Shown here: positions 1-8,754 of the stretch, piece after piece
How positions within the stretch are numbered: the stretch's first letter is position 1
Layout: the number at the start of each line of letters is the position of its first letter
Translations under genes and position numbers: made by a program
From: an uncultured Ruminococcus sp.
Lineage (GTDB): Bacteria > Bacillota > Clostridia > Oscillospirales > Acutalibacteraceae
NCBI GenBank assembly: GCA_902783815.1
Contig: CACZSM010000051.1
Location: forward strand, 1-18,233
DNA: 18,233 nt
Reading direction: 5' to 3'
Notes under the pieces: generated by a model
What the model saw: only the letters and a program-made list of their open reading frames with translations
Database searches by the model: none
What the model was told of the DNA's origin: nothing

Positions 1-198
1 ACTTACTTGGCTATGCCAAAACTGCGCCGGCATCGAAGATGCGTTGTGTGCGCAGCACCATCGTCAGCTTTGCTGACATGGAGAAATGACCTGACTCTTT
101 AACAATTATGTATGTTACTGACTACAATTAAGCTCCGGAAGCTGCGTAGGAGAAACATTGACAGCGGCGGCACGCCGCCGGGCACTGCGCCGGGCGCC
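1..198. other. Hairpin-rich non-coding 5' flank
   Basis: No credible gene is visible here. The stretch holds a series of small inverted repeats: TTGGC/GCCAA (7-19, loop TAT), GCATC/GATGC (30-42, loop GAA), a longer stem at 58-81 (CCAT, one bulged C, GTCAGC, loop TTT, GCTGAC, ATGG), GCGGCG/CGCCGC (164-178, loop GCA) and GCGC/GCGC (187-197, loop CGG). The part from 164 to 198 is markedly more GC-rich than the genes around it. No T-run follows any stem, so these are not ordinary intrinsic terminators. They may be an intergenic repeat element or the end of something that begins outside the window. A short - strand reading frame at 115-312 has no recognisable content. Confidence 0.5.
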
Positions 199-227
199 TT
201 GACAAGGGGAGAAAATTGGTATAGAAT
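199..227 (+). promoter_or_regulatory. Sigma-A type promoter for the gtrA-led run
   Basis: TTGACA (199-204) and TAGAAT (222-227) are separated by 17 bp, which is near the vegetative consensus. The predicted start of transcription is near 234, giving a leader of about 45 nt before the ATG at 279. The -35 box directly abuts the GC-rich hairpin that ends at 197. No equally good promoter was seen between 765 and 9771, so this may drive the whole run. That is an inference. Confidence 0.7.
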
Positions 228-278
228 AGTATTCGTGATAGTGCGTGAAAAAATACTGTATTGTGAAAGGTAAATAAA

Positions 279-764
279 ATGGATCTGAGGAAAATATTTT
301 TAGAAGAAACAAATAGTACGGGAATACAGTTTTTCAGAAGCCTTTTTGTTGGAGGTATCGCAACATTGGCGGATATGGGAGTGATGATCGTATTTAAGGA
401 ACTTGTCCATGTTCCGGTAAGTGTTGCAACAGTTTTGGGATATGTTGTAGGAGTGGTCGTAAATTATGTAATATCATCGCTGTGGGTGTTTGCAAAGGCG
501 AAGGTAAAAAACAGAACGGTGGATTTTATCACATTTACAGTGATAGGACTTATTGGTCTGGGTCTGACACAGCTTATTGTCGCACCATTCGATACAAAAG
601 GTATTTTCGGAGAGGGAATACTTGTGACTTATAAAGTTTTCGGGGGCTTGATACCGATAGATAAGTATTATATTATTGGTAAAGTAATTTCAGTAGTGCT
701 TGTATATATGTGGAATTTTTTTGCAAGAAAATTTATACTGTACAGAAAAGTAGAAGAAAAGTGA
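279..764 (+). CDS. GtrA-family membrane protein
   Basis: This 161-residue protein fits the GtrA family, whose members are small four-helix membrane proteins thought to help move or supply polyprenyl-phosphate-linked sugars across the membrane for surface glycan modification. The N-terminal half carries the family pattern FVGG, then a hydrophobic helix, then GYVVGVVVNYVISSLWVF (roughly residues 50-70). Two more hydrophobic segments follow, near 85-107 and 130-155, and the basic C-terminus is likely cytoplasmic. AAAGG at 266-270 is a suitable ribosome binding site, 8 nt before the ATG. It leads a run with an FAD oxidoreductase and a GT-C glycosyltransferase, which supports a role in lipid-linked sugar metabolism. 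The sugar carried cannot be told from the sequence. The family call is strong; the exact function is inferred. Confidence 0.85.
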   Translation: MDLRKIFLEETNSTGIQFFRSLFVGGIATLADMGVMIVFKELVHVPVSVATVLGYVVGVVVNYVISSLWVFAKAKVKNRTVDFITFTVIGLIGLGLTQLIVAPFDTKGIFGEGILVTYKVFGGLIPIDKYYIIGKVISVVLVYMWNFFARKFILYRKVEEK

Positions 765-860
765 AGCCAGAAGGGATCACAGTATAAATCACGCCTGACG
801 GCTCAATACAGGCACTGGAAAAAAACAGTGTATTGTGAATAACAAAAACGACAAAATGCG

Positions 861-866
861 GAAGGG
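861..866 (+). promoter_or_regulatory. Ribosome binding site fixing the FAD oxidoreductase start
   Basis: GAAGGG lies 7 nt before the ATG at 874. The frame is also open from a GTG at 835, but that codon sits in the 3' arm of a small hairpin (804-835) and has no Shine-Dalgarno sequence. The ATG at 874 begins directly with the dinucleotide-binding strand, so it is the preferred start. Confidence 0.75.
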
Positions 867-873
867 TAGTTTT

Positions 874-2436
874 ATGAAGAAAGTAATTGTAATCGGAGCA
901 GGTCCGGCAGGTCTGACGGCAGCTGATGAGCTTTTGAAAAATGACGGAGATTTTGAGGTAATAATACTGGAGGGAAGCAGCGCGATAGGAGGAATATCTC
1001 AGACAGTCAGATATCATGGAAACCGTATGGATATTGGTGGACACAGGTTTTTTTCAAAAAGTGATGAAGTAATGAGATGGTGGAGCGATCTGATGCCGCT
1101 GCAGGGGAAGCCGTCATATGATGATAAAAAACTGGGCAGGGAAAAACCACTTGCACAGGAAGGCCCCGATCCGGAAAATGATGACAGGGTAATGCTCGTC
1201 AGAACCAGAGTGTCAAGAATATACTACAGGAAAAAGTTTTTTGATTATCCGATAAGTATGTCAATGGCAACAATAAAGAATATGGGCTTCGCAACAACTA
1301 TGGCGGCAGGATTCAGCTATATGAAGGCGGCGGTTTTCAAGAAGAAGGAGGATTCACTTGAAAACTTTTATATAAACAGGTTCGGCAAAAAGCTGTATAG
1401 TATGTTTTTTGAGGGCTACACAGAAAAGCTGTGGGGCAGACATCCGAAGGAGATATCGGCAGACTGGGGTTCACAGAGAGTAAAAGGACTGTCCATAAGG
1501 GCAGTGCTTAAAGATATGTTTTCAAAGACATTCGGAAAGAATAAGAAAAACAGAGAGGTGGAAACCTCACTTATAGAGCAGTTCTGGTATCCGAAGTACG
1601 GCCCCGGACAGCTCTGGGAAACAGCTGCAGGAGTGGCTGAAGAAAGGGGCGCAAAGATACTAAAGGGATATAATGTCAGCAGGATAAAATGCAGAGATGG
1701 AAAAATAGTATCAGTAGTATGCGATACGGCAGACGGAGAGAAAACTATTGAAGGAGATATATTCATATCATCAATGCCGCTCAAGGATCTTGTATGCGGA
1801 ATGGAGGGAGATAAGCCCTCTGAGGATATGGTATCAATAGCAAAGGGTCTGCCGTACAGAGATTTTGTAACGGTAGGACTGCTTGTAAAGAAGCTGGCGC
1901 TGGAGAATAAGACAAATATAAAAACGCTTGGAAATATAGTTCCGGACTGCTGGATATATGTACAGGAGCCGGATGTAAAACTGGGCAGAATACAGATATT
2001 CAATAACTGGTCGCCGTACATGGTAAAGGATCCGGAGAATACGGTGTGGATAGGACTTGAATACTTCTGTGATGAGGGCGACAGCTTCTGGAATATGAGT
2101 GATGAGGAATGTATCAGAATGGCATCAAGGGAGCTTGAAACAATGGGAGTGATAACTGCCGGAGATATCCTTGACAGTCATCGGGAAAGAGTAAAGAAAG
2201 CGTACCCGGCGTATTTTGACACATATGCAAGGATAGATGAACTGATAAGCTGTCTGAACGGATACGAAAACCTGTTCTGCATAGGAAGAAATGGACAGCA
2301 CAGGTATAATAATATGGATCACTCAATGCTTACGGCTATCCGTGCGGCGCAGGCAATAAGAGAAGGCAGTACGGATAAGAGTAAGATATGGAATGTCAAT
2401 ACGGAGAAGGAATATCACGAAACTAAAACAGGCTGA
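874..2436 (+). CDS. FAD-dependent oxidoreductase, UDP-galactopyranose mutase/HemY-like
   Basis: The product of 520 residues starts with a Rossmann FAD-binding fold. It has VIVIGAGPAGL at residues 4-14 (GxGxxG), an acidic residue at the end of the second strand (E33, expected to bind the ribose) and GGIS at 39-42. IGGHRFFSK (54-62) and a C-terminal FAD-contact region, IGRNGQHRYNNMDHS (470-484), match the broad group of NAD(P)-binding/FAD amine-oxidase-like proteins that includes protoporphyrinogen oxidase and UDP-galactopyranose mutase. It is clearly longer than a classical mutase of about 370-390 residues, so the simple name glf is not justified. Its place between a GtrA protein and a GT-C glycosyltransferase suggests it acts on a nucleotide- or lipid-linked sugar. 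Substrate and reaction are unknown. The fold call is strong; the pathway is inferred from neighbours. Confidence 0.8.
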   Translation: MKKVIVIGAGPAGLTAADELLKNDGDFEVIILEGSSAIGGISQTVRYHGNRMDIGGHRFFSKSDEVMRWWSDLMPLQGKPSYDDKKLGREKPLAQEGPDPENDDRVMLVRTRVSRIYYRKKFFDYPISMSMATIKNMGFATTMAAGFSYMKAAVFKKKEDSLENFYINRFGKKLYSMFFEGYTEKLWGRHPKEISADWGSQRVKGLSIRAVLKDMFSKTFGKNKKNREVETSLIEQFWYPKYGPGQLWETAAGVAEERGAKILKGYNVSRIKCRDGKIVSVVCDTADGEKTIEGDIFISSMPLKDLVCGMEGDKPSEDMVSIAKGLPYRDFVTVGLLVKKLALENKTNIKTLGNIVPDCWIYVQEPDVKLGRIQIFNNWSPYMVKDPENTVWIGLEYFCDEGDSFWNMSDEECIRMASRELETMGVITAGDILDSHRERVKKAYPAYFDTYARIDELISCLNGYENLFCIGRNGQHRYNNMDHSMLTAIRAAQAIREGSTDKSKIWNVNTEKEYHETKTG

Positions 2437-2459
2437 AAAGACAGTTCAGGAGGCTGTAT

Positions 2460-4178
2460 ATGCTAAAGGCATTTGATAATAAAGTCCGGGAAAATGGAGA
2501 TGCGCTGGTAAGATTTGCAGCGCTGATAATGCGGCATCCGTTTATTGCGGCGGCTGTGGTATGTCTGCTGTCCCTGGCCGTTACGACCGAGGAGGTAGGC
2601 GGATTATGCTTTATTATACCGGCACTGCTGTTTGGCTTTTGCTGTATGACAGGAATAAGCTATGCCGCAAGGGATGCTGAGGTAAGAGATGTAATTACAG
2701 GCAGAGTGCTTGCACTTGTACTTACAGTAATGTTCTGCGGACTTATGTCACGGGGAGAGTCACCAAGACTTGTATTGCTGTTTTACGGTCTTGGACTTGC
2801 GGTTTTTGCATTTGTGTATCTTTTCGCATCTGGACACCTCGACGGCAGAAAAGCAGCAATGCTGTTTATTATTTCAGGATTTCTGATGAGGCTTGTTTAT
2901 ATAATGAGCTTTACAATAAATAAAATGCAGCATGATGTCGGAAGTATCGAAAAAATGAAAGGTCATGTCGGGTATATAGCGTATTTTCTTGAAAACCGTC
3001 ATCTGCCTGATTTCGACCCCACAAAGGTTTATCAGTTCTATCATCCGCCTCTGCACCATATAATTTCCGCAGTATGGGTCAGACTACAGACATTTATCGG
3101 GATCAGCAGTGAATCAGCATTTGAAAATGTACAAATACTTACTCTTTTTTATTCCGTATGCTGTATGGTGATCTGCTATAAGCTGTTCAGAAAACTTGGT
3201 CTTGACGGCAAGGGACTTGCCTGTGCGGTTGCCGTCATTTCATTCTGTCCGATATTCTTTATACTCGGCGGAAGCATCAATAACGATATTTTGTCACTTA
3301 CACTGCTTCTGGCAGCATTTCTTAATACTCTGTGCTGGTTTGAAAAACGCAGCTTTTTCAGACTTATGTGTATTGCCGTATGCGTAGGATGCTCGATGAT
3401 GACAAAGCTCTCCGGATGGATGGCTGCTCCGGCAATAGCTTTTATTTTTATTTTCGTGTTCTTCTCGGAAAGAGGCAAAAAGCTCATCCGTGCCGGACAG
3501 TATGTCGTATTTTTAGCAGTATGCGCTCCGCTCGGACTGTGGTGGGAGATACGCAATAATATAGAGTTTGATGTGCCGATAACCTATGTGCTTAAGCTGT
3601 CGAAAAAATCGGATCAGTATATAGGTGATATTCCTGTGATGGAAAGGCTGTTTGATTTCAGCTTTTTTCAGTTTGAAAATGCCGGAGAACAGTTCAAACG
3701 CTTCTATGCGGATTATAATGAGTATAATCCGCTTATTGGTCTTTTTAAATCCTCGGATTTCGATGAGCTTTTTACAGTCAGATTTTTTCCCGCTGTGGAG
3801 GGCTTCGATAAACTGCTCCTCTGGACTACTATTATTCTTGGAATAGTCAGCTTTGCTGCGATGATATATGTGTTTATCGCGGACAGGGAACTTTCCTGGG
3901 TGTATAAGATATTTATGGGAATCATCTATATTACATTTATAGTGTCATATTATGCGTTCTGCATAGGCTTCCCTCATGTTTGTACGCAGAATATAAGATA
4001 TGCGGTTTCTCTGATAGTTGTGGGAGCATTTTTCTTTGGCAGAATGGTGCAGCTGCTTGAAAAAAAGAGTAGGCTGCCGTTTAAGGTAGCGTCATTCGGT
4101 ATGTGTGTCATACCTGCGGCATACTGCGCCGCATCAGCTGTTTTTTATGGGATCGTGTTCTATAATGTAAATGTGTGA
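2460..4178 (+). CDS. GT-C membrane glycosyltransferase, family 39-like
   Basis: This is a 572-residue integral membrane protein with about 12-15 hydrophobic segments spread over its whole length. The first long extracytoplasmic loop carries a likely catalytic acid in QHDVG (D159) and, further on, FYHPPLHH (193-200), an arrangement typical of GT39/PMT-like and ArnT-like GT-C enzymes. These transfer a sugar from a polyprenyl-phosphate donor to an acceptor outside the membrane. A second large hydrophilic loop, around residues 365-450, is probably also outside. AGGAGG at 2448-2453 is a perfect ribosome binding site, 6 nt before the ATG. The gene starts 23 nt after the oxidoreductase and ends 15 nt before pth, consistent with one operon. 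With GtrA upstream it plausibly decorates a surface polymer or exported protein. Donor and acceptor cannot be read from the sequence. Confidence 0.75.
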   Translation: MLKAFDNKVRENGDALVRFAALIMRHPFIAAAVVCLLSLAVTTEEVGGLCFIIPALLFGFCCMTGISYAARDAEVRDVITGRVLALVLTVMFCGLMSRGESPRLVLLFYGLGLAVFAFVYLFASGHLDGRKAAMLFIISGFLMRLVYIMSFTINKMQHDVGSIEKMKGHVGYIAYFLENRHLPDFDPTKVYQFYHPPLHHIISAVWVRLQTFIGISSESAFENVQILTLFYSVCCMVICYKLFRKLGLDGKGLACAVAVISFCPIFFILGGSINNDILSLTLLLAAFLNTLCWFEKRSFFRLMCIAVCVGCSMMTKLSGWMAAPAIAFIFIFVFFSERGKKLIRAGQYVVFLAVCAPLGLWWEIRNNIEFDVPITYVLKLSKKSDQYIGDIPVMERLFDFSFFQFENAGEQFKRFYADYNEYNPLIGLFKSSDFDELFTVRFFPAVEGFDKLLLWTTIILGIVSFAAMIYVFIADRELSWVYKIFMGIIYITFIVSYYAFCIGFPHVCTQNIRYAVSLIVVGAFFFGRMVQLLEKKSRLPFKVASFGMCVIPAAYCAASAVFYGIVFYNVNV

Positions 4179-4193
4179 AAGGAATGTTATTAA

Positions 4194-4793
4194 TTGTTTT
4201 TCAGAAAAAAGGAAAACCTGTCGTCAGGTATAGAATGTATTGTTGTGGGTCTTGGCAACAGCGGCACAAGGTATCAGGATACAAGACATAATGCCGGCTT
4301 TATTACAGTGGATAAATTTGCTGAAAAAAACGGCGTGAAAATTGACAGGATAAAGTTTAAATCCCTTGTAACGACCTGCAGCATAGGAGAAAAAAAGGTA
4401 CTCCTTATGAAACCGTCAACATTTATGAATAACTCCGGACTTGCCGTTACGGAAGCAATGAACTTCTATAAGATCGCTCCGGAAAATGTCATCGTGATAT
4501 TTGACGATATATCACTTGATGTAGGAAAGATGCGTATAAGGCGTAAGGGCAGTGATGGCGGCCATAACGGGATAAAGAATATAATCTATCTCTCCGGAAG
4601 CGACCAGTTTCCGAGAATTAAAATGGGTGTCGGACATAAACCGGAAAAATGGGATCTCGCAGACTGGGTTCTCTCACCGTTTACTGATACGGAGAAAAAA
4701 CTGCTCCTGGAAACAGCTGAAAAAGCCTGCAGCGCAGCAGAACTTATGATATCCGGTCAGACGGATAAGGCAATGAACCTCTATAATTCTTGA
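4194..4793 (+). CDS. pth: Peptidyl-tRNA hydrolase
   Basis: Pth releases the peptide from peptidyl-tRNA that drops off the ribosome and recycles the tRNA in the cytoplasm. The 199-residue product has all the family landmarks: VVGLGNSG at 17-24, TRHNAGF at 30-36 with the catalytic His32, PSTFMNNSG at 74-82, FDD at 103-105 with the probable catalytic Asp104, and GGHNG at 122-126. The usual NPG near the N-terminus is NSG here. The start is TTG at 4194, read from AAAGGA at 4178-4183; no in-frame ATG or GTG lies upstream of the VGLGN strand, so the TTG is well supported. It is followed 13 nt later by mfd, a neighbour pair common in Firmicutes. It is probably co-transcribed with the genes on both sides. 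Confidence 0.95.
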   Translation: MFFRKKENLSSGIECIVVGLGNSGTRYQDTRHNAGFITVDKFAEKNGVKIDRIKFKSLVTTCSIGEKKVLLMKPSTFMNNSGLAVTEAMNFYKIAPENVIVIFDDISLDVGKMRIRRKGSDGGHNGIKNIIYLSGSDQFPRIKMGVGHKPEKWDLADWVLSPFTDTEKKLLLETAEKACSAAELMISGQTDKAMNLYNS

Positions 4794-4806
4794 TGAAAGG
4801 GAAAAT

Positions 4807-7800
4807 ATGAAGTTTTTAGATAATATCCTCTTCGGTATGGAGGAGTACAGAAATCTTGAAAGATCTGTCAGGACTGGTAAGACACCTTGTATGGTGACAG
4901 GGCTGTCAAATATACATAAGGCTCATCTGATCCATTCTATGTGTAAAAGACTTGGAAGAAAGGCTCTTGTGCTTGCATCGGATGAGGGGGAGGCTTCAAG
5001 GATATGCTCGGATCTTAATGCAATGGGAACAAAAGCATTGTTCTACCCGGCAAGGGATATGACCTTCCGGGAGATAACCGGCGTTTCCGGAGAATTTGTA
5101 CATCAGCGTATCGGAGCGCTGTGTGCATTTGTCAGCGGAGAATGTGAAGCCGTGATAGCCTGCATAGATGCCGCACTGCAATATACTGTGCCGCCTGAAA
5201 TACTTGAAAACAATACCGCAGTAATAAAGGAGGGCGCTGAGATATCACAGGAGAAACTTATGTCCATACTCCTTTCCTGCGGCTATGTCAGGGCGGATCA
5301 GGTCGAGGGCAGCGGTCAGTTTTCAGTAAGGGGCGGTATTTTTGATATTTTCATGCCTTCGGAAAGTCATCCGTACCGTATAGAATTCTGGGGCGATGAG
5401 GTCGATACGATCTGTGGATTCGATGTCGATACCCAGAGAAGAACAGACAGGGTCAACTGCTTAACGATAACTCCGTCAAGTGAGCTTCTTTTTGACGACA
5501 GGGAAGAACTTGCAAGAAAAATAGAAAAAAAAGCATCGTCGCTGCGTGACAGGAACGCTCCGAAGGCAAGGGAAATAATGCTCTCAGAAGCCGAAAAAAT
5601 AAGGGAAAACGGCAGAATAACATCAATTGATAAGTATTATTCGCTTATCTACGATACCCCGGCAACTTTATATGACTACTTTGTCGATAAGGAACTTGTG
5701 TTCGTATCGGAGCATCCTGATATGAAGGAAAGGATGCGCTCGGTGTCCTTCCAGTGGGGCGAGGATCTTTCTGACTATCTTAAAGAGGGTATCCTGTGCA
5801 GGGGTATGGACAGGTTCAGCGGAGAATGGGATGACCATATGTCAGCTATATCTGCAAGAGATACTGTCTTTATTGATAACTTTACAAAGGGCAGCTGTGA
5901 TCTTCCGCTGAGGGAATTCGTGAATTTTACGGCTAAGCAGCCTTCACTCTGGGGCGGTTCTGTAAGTGTGCTATGTGAGGATCTTGAGAGCGCTGCAGCT
6001 GTGGATGATAAGGTCGTTATACTCGCCGGTACAGCAAAAAATGCTGAAAACCTCTTTACGGAACTGCATGACAGAGGAATGAATGTCAGTCTTTTGTCGG
6101 ACGACAGCACTATTGATGAAAATGGTGTATATGTAGCGCCGGGAACACTCAGCGCAAGTATGGAATATCCCTCTGCCGGGTTCTGCATTATATCCCATTC
6201 TCATGCGTCCATGAATTCCGGAAGAAAAAAACAAAGGCCGCGCAGAAAGGGTAATGCTCTTTTCAGTCTTTCGGAGCTTTCAGAGGGCGATTATGTAGTA
6301 CATTCATCTCATGGTATCGGTATGTTTGCAGGCGTGGAAAAAAAGGATATGCACGCCGGTATTAAGGACTATATAAAAATAAAATATGCTCAGGGCGCTA
6401 TATTGTATGTACCGGTAACTCAGCTTGATATGATCTCCAAGTATATCGGCCCGAAGGAGGATACTCTTGTAAAGCTGAATCGTCTGGGCGGAAATGAATG
6501 GAAAAAATCAAAAAGCCGTGTCCGCGCAGCTGTAAAGGATATCGCGGAGCAGCTTATAAAGATGTATTCGGAAAGAATGAGGGTCAAGGGCTTTTCATTC
6601 TCCGGAGATACCGAGTGGCAAAGGGATTTTGAAAATAAATTTGAATTTGAGGAAACTGATGACCAGAAGCGCTGCATCGAGGAAATAAAAGCCGATATGG
6701 AAAAACCGGTGCCGATGGACAGACTGCTCTGCGGAGATGTCGGATTCGGAAAAACAGAGGTCGCACTCAGGGCAGCATTCAAGTGCGTGACGGACGGTAA
6801 ACAGTGCGCCCTGCTGTGCCCGACAACTATCCTTGCCTGGCAGCACTATCAGACTGTTCTGCGCCGCTTCGAGGGCTTCCCTATAAATATAGAGCTTCTT
6901 TCAAGGTTCCGTAAACCAAAGCAGCAGGCGGAAATTATAGAAAAACTCAAGCTCGGCGATATTGATATGATCATAGGTACTCACAGACTGATACAGAAGG
7001 ATATCAGGTTCCGTGATATCGGTTTGTTCATCATAGATGAGGAACAGCGCTTCGGAGTTGAACAGAAAGAGAACTTCAAAGCACTGTATAGTAATGTAGA
7101 TATTCTTACGCTTTCTGCAACGCCTATTCCAAGAACATTGAATATGGCAATGTCCGGCATAAGGGATATGTCAACTATTGAGGAGGCTCCCCAGGACAGA
7201 CATCCGGTACAGTCCTATGTGATGGAGTTTGATGAAGCAGTAATAAATGAGGCTATAAGAAGGGAGCTTCGCAGGGGCGGACAGGTATTTTATCTTTTTA
7301 ACCGGGTAAACGGCATCGAAACAAGAGCCGCAGAGATCGCTGCCGCTGTGCCGGAGGCAAAGGTCGGAGTGGGTCATGGAAAAATGTCTGAGACGCAACT
7401 TTCCGAGGTCTGGAGGAAAATGCTTGAACAGGAAATAAATGTACTTGTATGCACTACTATCATTGAAACCGGAGTTGATATCCCTAATGCGAATACCCTC
7501 ATTATTGAGGACTCCGACAGAATGGGTCTTTCCCAGATGTATCAGCTCAGAGGAAGAGTCGGAAGGTCTGCAAGGAGAGCTTATGCCTATTTTACCTTCC
7601 GTCCGAATAAGGAAATAAAAGAAATATCTCAGAAGCGCCTTGAGGCTATAAGAGAATTTACAGAGTTCGGCTCAGGCTTTAAAATTGCTATGAGAGATCT
7701 TGAAATAAGAGGCGCAGGCGATATGCTTGGCGCAATGCAGCATGGTCATATGTCTGATGTGGGCTACGATATGTATATGAAACTGCTTGGGGAAGCCGTA

Positions 7801-8253
7801 AGCAAGGCTAAGGGGGAAAAACCAAAGCCCGAGGACAGGGAATGTTCAGTCGATATCTCAGAGGACGCTTATCTTCCGGAGGAATATATACCCAGTCTTA
7901 ATAACCGTCTGGAGATGTACAGACGCATCGCCGATATAAAAAGTACAGAGGATGCCTCGGATGTTATTGATGAAATGGCGGACAGGTTCGGCGACCTTCC
8001 GAGAGAAGCCGAAAAACTGGTGAATATATCACTTGTACGCAGAAAGGCTCAGCAGGCAGGCATAAATGCTATAAGACAAAAGGAAGATACGATTTATTTG
8101 TATTTTGATGAGATAAGATGTGAAGCAGCGGCAAATATAGTAGTAAAGATGCGAGGCAGGGCAAAACTGAATATGGGCCCTGCGCCGAATGTAAGCATAG
8201 GACTTAAAATAGGAGAACAGCCCGGCGCACTCCTTATGAATATACTGAAATGA
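4807..8253 (+). CDS. mfd: Transcription-repair coupling factor
   Basis: Mfd recognises RNA polymerase stalled at DNA damage, pushes it off using ATP-driven translocation and recruits UvrA for nucleotide excision repair. The 1148-residue product has the normal full length. In order: a UvrB-like N-terminal part with the GSGQFSVRGGIFDIF motif (about 170-184); an RNA-polymerase-interacting CarD-like domain starting at SEGDYVVHSSHGIG (about 492-505); a RecG-like SF2 translocase with Walker A GDVGFGKTE (643-651, Lys649), the DEEQ box (744-747) and the TATPIPRTL-type SATPIPRTL motif; a second helicase lobe with TTIIETGVDIPNANT and QLRGRVGRS; and a C-terminal TRCF domain with EDAYLPEEYIPS (about 1019-1030). 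AAGGG at 4797-4801 serves the ATG. All catalytic motifs look intact. It lies between pth and ispF, with 13 nt on each side. Confidence 0.97.
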   Translation: MKFLDNILFGMEEYRNLERSVRTGKTPCMVTGLSNIHKAHLIHSMCKRLGRKALVLASDEGEASRICSDLNAMGTKALFYPARDMTFREITGVSGEFVHQRIGALCAFVSGECEAVIACIDAALQYTVPPEILENNTAVIKEGAEISQEKLMSILLSCGYVRADQVEGSGQFSVRGGIFDIFMPSESHPYRIEFWGDEVDTICGFDVDTQRRTDRVNCLTITPSSELLFDDREELARKIEKKASSLRDRNAPKAREIMLSEAEKIRENGRITSIDKYYSLIYDTPATLYDYFVDKELVFVSEHPDMKERMRSVSFQWGEDLSDYLKEGILCRGMDRFSGEWDDHMSAISARDTVFIDNFTKGSCDLPLREFVNFTAKQPSLWGGSVSVLCEDLESAAAVDDKVVILAGTAKNAENLFTELHDRGMNVSLLSDDSTIDENGVYVAPGTLSASMEYPSAGFCIISHSHASMNSGRKKQRPRRKGNALFSLSELSEGDYVVHSSHGIGMFAGVEKKDMHAGIKDYIKIKYAQGAILYVPVTQLDMISKYIGPKEDTLVKLNRLGGNEWKKSKSRVRAAVKDIAEQLIKMYSERMRVKGFSFSGDTEWQRDFENKFEFEETDDQKRCIEEIKADMEKPVPMDRLLCGDVGFGKTEVALRAAFKCVTDGKQCALLCPTTILAWQHYQTVLRRFEGFPINIELLSRFRKPKQQAEIIEKLKLGDIDMIIGTHRLIQKDIRFRDIGLFIIDEEQRFGVEQKENFKALYSNVDILTLSATPIPRTLNMAMSGIRDMSTIEEAPQDRHPVQSYVMEFDEAVINEAIRRELRRGGQVFYLFNRVNGIETRAAEIAAAVPEAKVGVGHGKMSETQLSEVWRKMLEQEINVLVCTTIIETGVDIPNANTLIIEDSDRMGLSQMYQLRGRVGRSARRAYAYFTFRPNKEIKEISQKRLEAIREFTEFGSGFKIAMRDLEIRGAGDMLGAMQHGHMSDVGYDMYMKLLGEAVSKAKGEKPKPEDRECSVDISEDAYLPEEYIPSLNNRLEMYRRIADIKSTEDASDVIDEMADRFGDLPREAEKLVNISLVRRKAQQAGINAIRQKEDTIYLYFDEIRCEAAANIVVKMRGRAKLNMGPAPNVSIGLKIGEQPGALLMNILK

Positions 8254-8266
8254 TGGGGGAGATATC

Positions 8267-8746
8267 ATGAGAATCAGAGTAGGACACGGATATGATGTCC
8301 ATAGATTTAAAAAAGGCAGAAAACTCATACTGGGAGGAGTCGATATACCGTATGAAATGGGTCTGGACGGTCATTCGGATGCGGATGTACTTGTCCATGC
8401 GGTTATGGATTCTCTTATAGGGGCGGCAGCCCTCGGAGATATAGGTCTGTTCTTCCCGGATAACGACGAAAAGTATAAGGATGCGGACAGCATCAGATTG
8501 CTGAAAGAGGTCTGCTGCGTTATCAGGGAAAAGGGATATGAGATCGGAAATATTGATGCTACTGTGATCGCTCAGGCACCAAAGCTGAGAGGCTTTATTG
8601 ACGATATGAGGGAAAATATCGCCGGCGCAATGGGTATTGATGTTGAGGATGTGAGCGTTAAGGCTACAACTGAGGAAAAACTCGGCTTTACGGGCAGAAT
8701 GGAGGGTATCTCTGCACACTGCGTTTCATTGCTTTATGTATTATAA
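8267..8746 (+). CDS. ispF: 2-C-methyl-D-erythritol 2,4-cyclodiphosphate synthase
   Basis: IspF cyclises 4-diphosphocytidyl-methylerythritol 2-phosphate to the cyclodiphosphate in the non-mevalonate (MEP) isoprenoid pathway, so the organism makes IPP/DMAPP by that route. The 159-residue product is full length. Metal ligands are visible as D10 and H12 in GHGYDVHRF and H44 in the stretch DGHSDADVLVHAVMDSL. The C-terminal signature TTEEKLGFTGRMEGI is present. A G-rich ribosome binding site (GGGGGAG) lies just before the ATG, in the 13 nt after mfd. It is a single-function IspF and not an IspDF fusion. Regulation appears to be shared with mfd. Confidence 0.96.
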   Translation: MRIRVGHGYDVHRFKKGRKLILGGVDIPYEMGLDGHSDADVLVHAVMDSLIGAAALGDIGLFFPDNDEKYKDADSIRLLKEVCCVIREKGYEIGNIDATVIAQAPKLRGFIDDMRENIAGAMGIDVEDVSVKATTEEKLGFTGRMEGISAHCVSLLYVL

Positions 8747-8754
8747 TGTAGGAT

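Noticed and set aside
1..198. CRISPR array or riboswitch
   Set aside because: The hairpins differ in sequence and spacing, there is no repeated unit with spacers, and no known riboswitch core was seen.
804..835. Hairpin CAATA...CACTG / CAGTG-TATTG as a terminator
   Set aside because: The stem is short and broken by a four-base bulge, and no T-run follows it.
835..873. GTG at 835 as start of the FAD oxidoreductase
   Set aside because: It lies in a small hairpin without a Shine-Dalgarno sequence; the ATG at 874 has GAAGGG at the right distance and starts with the nucleotide-binding strand.
1416..2021. 201-codon open frame on the - strand
   Set aside because: Antisense to the oxidoreductase, with Ser/Phe-rich composition typical of a shadow frame.
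874..2436. Naming the gene glf (UDP-galactopyranose mutase)
   Set aside because: The protein is over 100 residues longer than classical mutases and the motifs only support the wider FAD-dependent superfamily.
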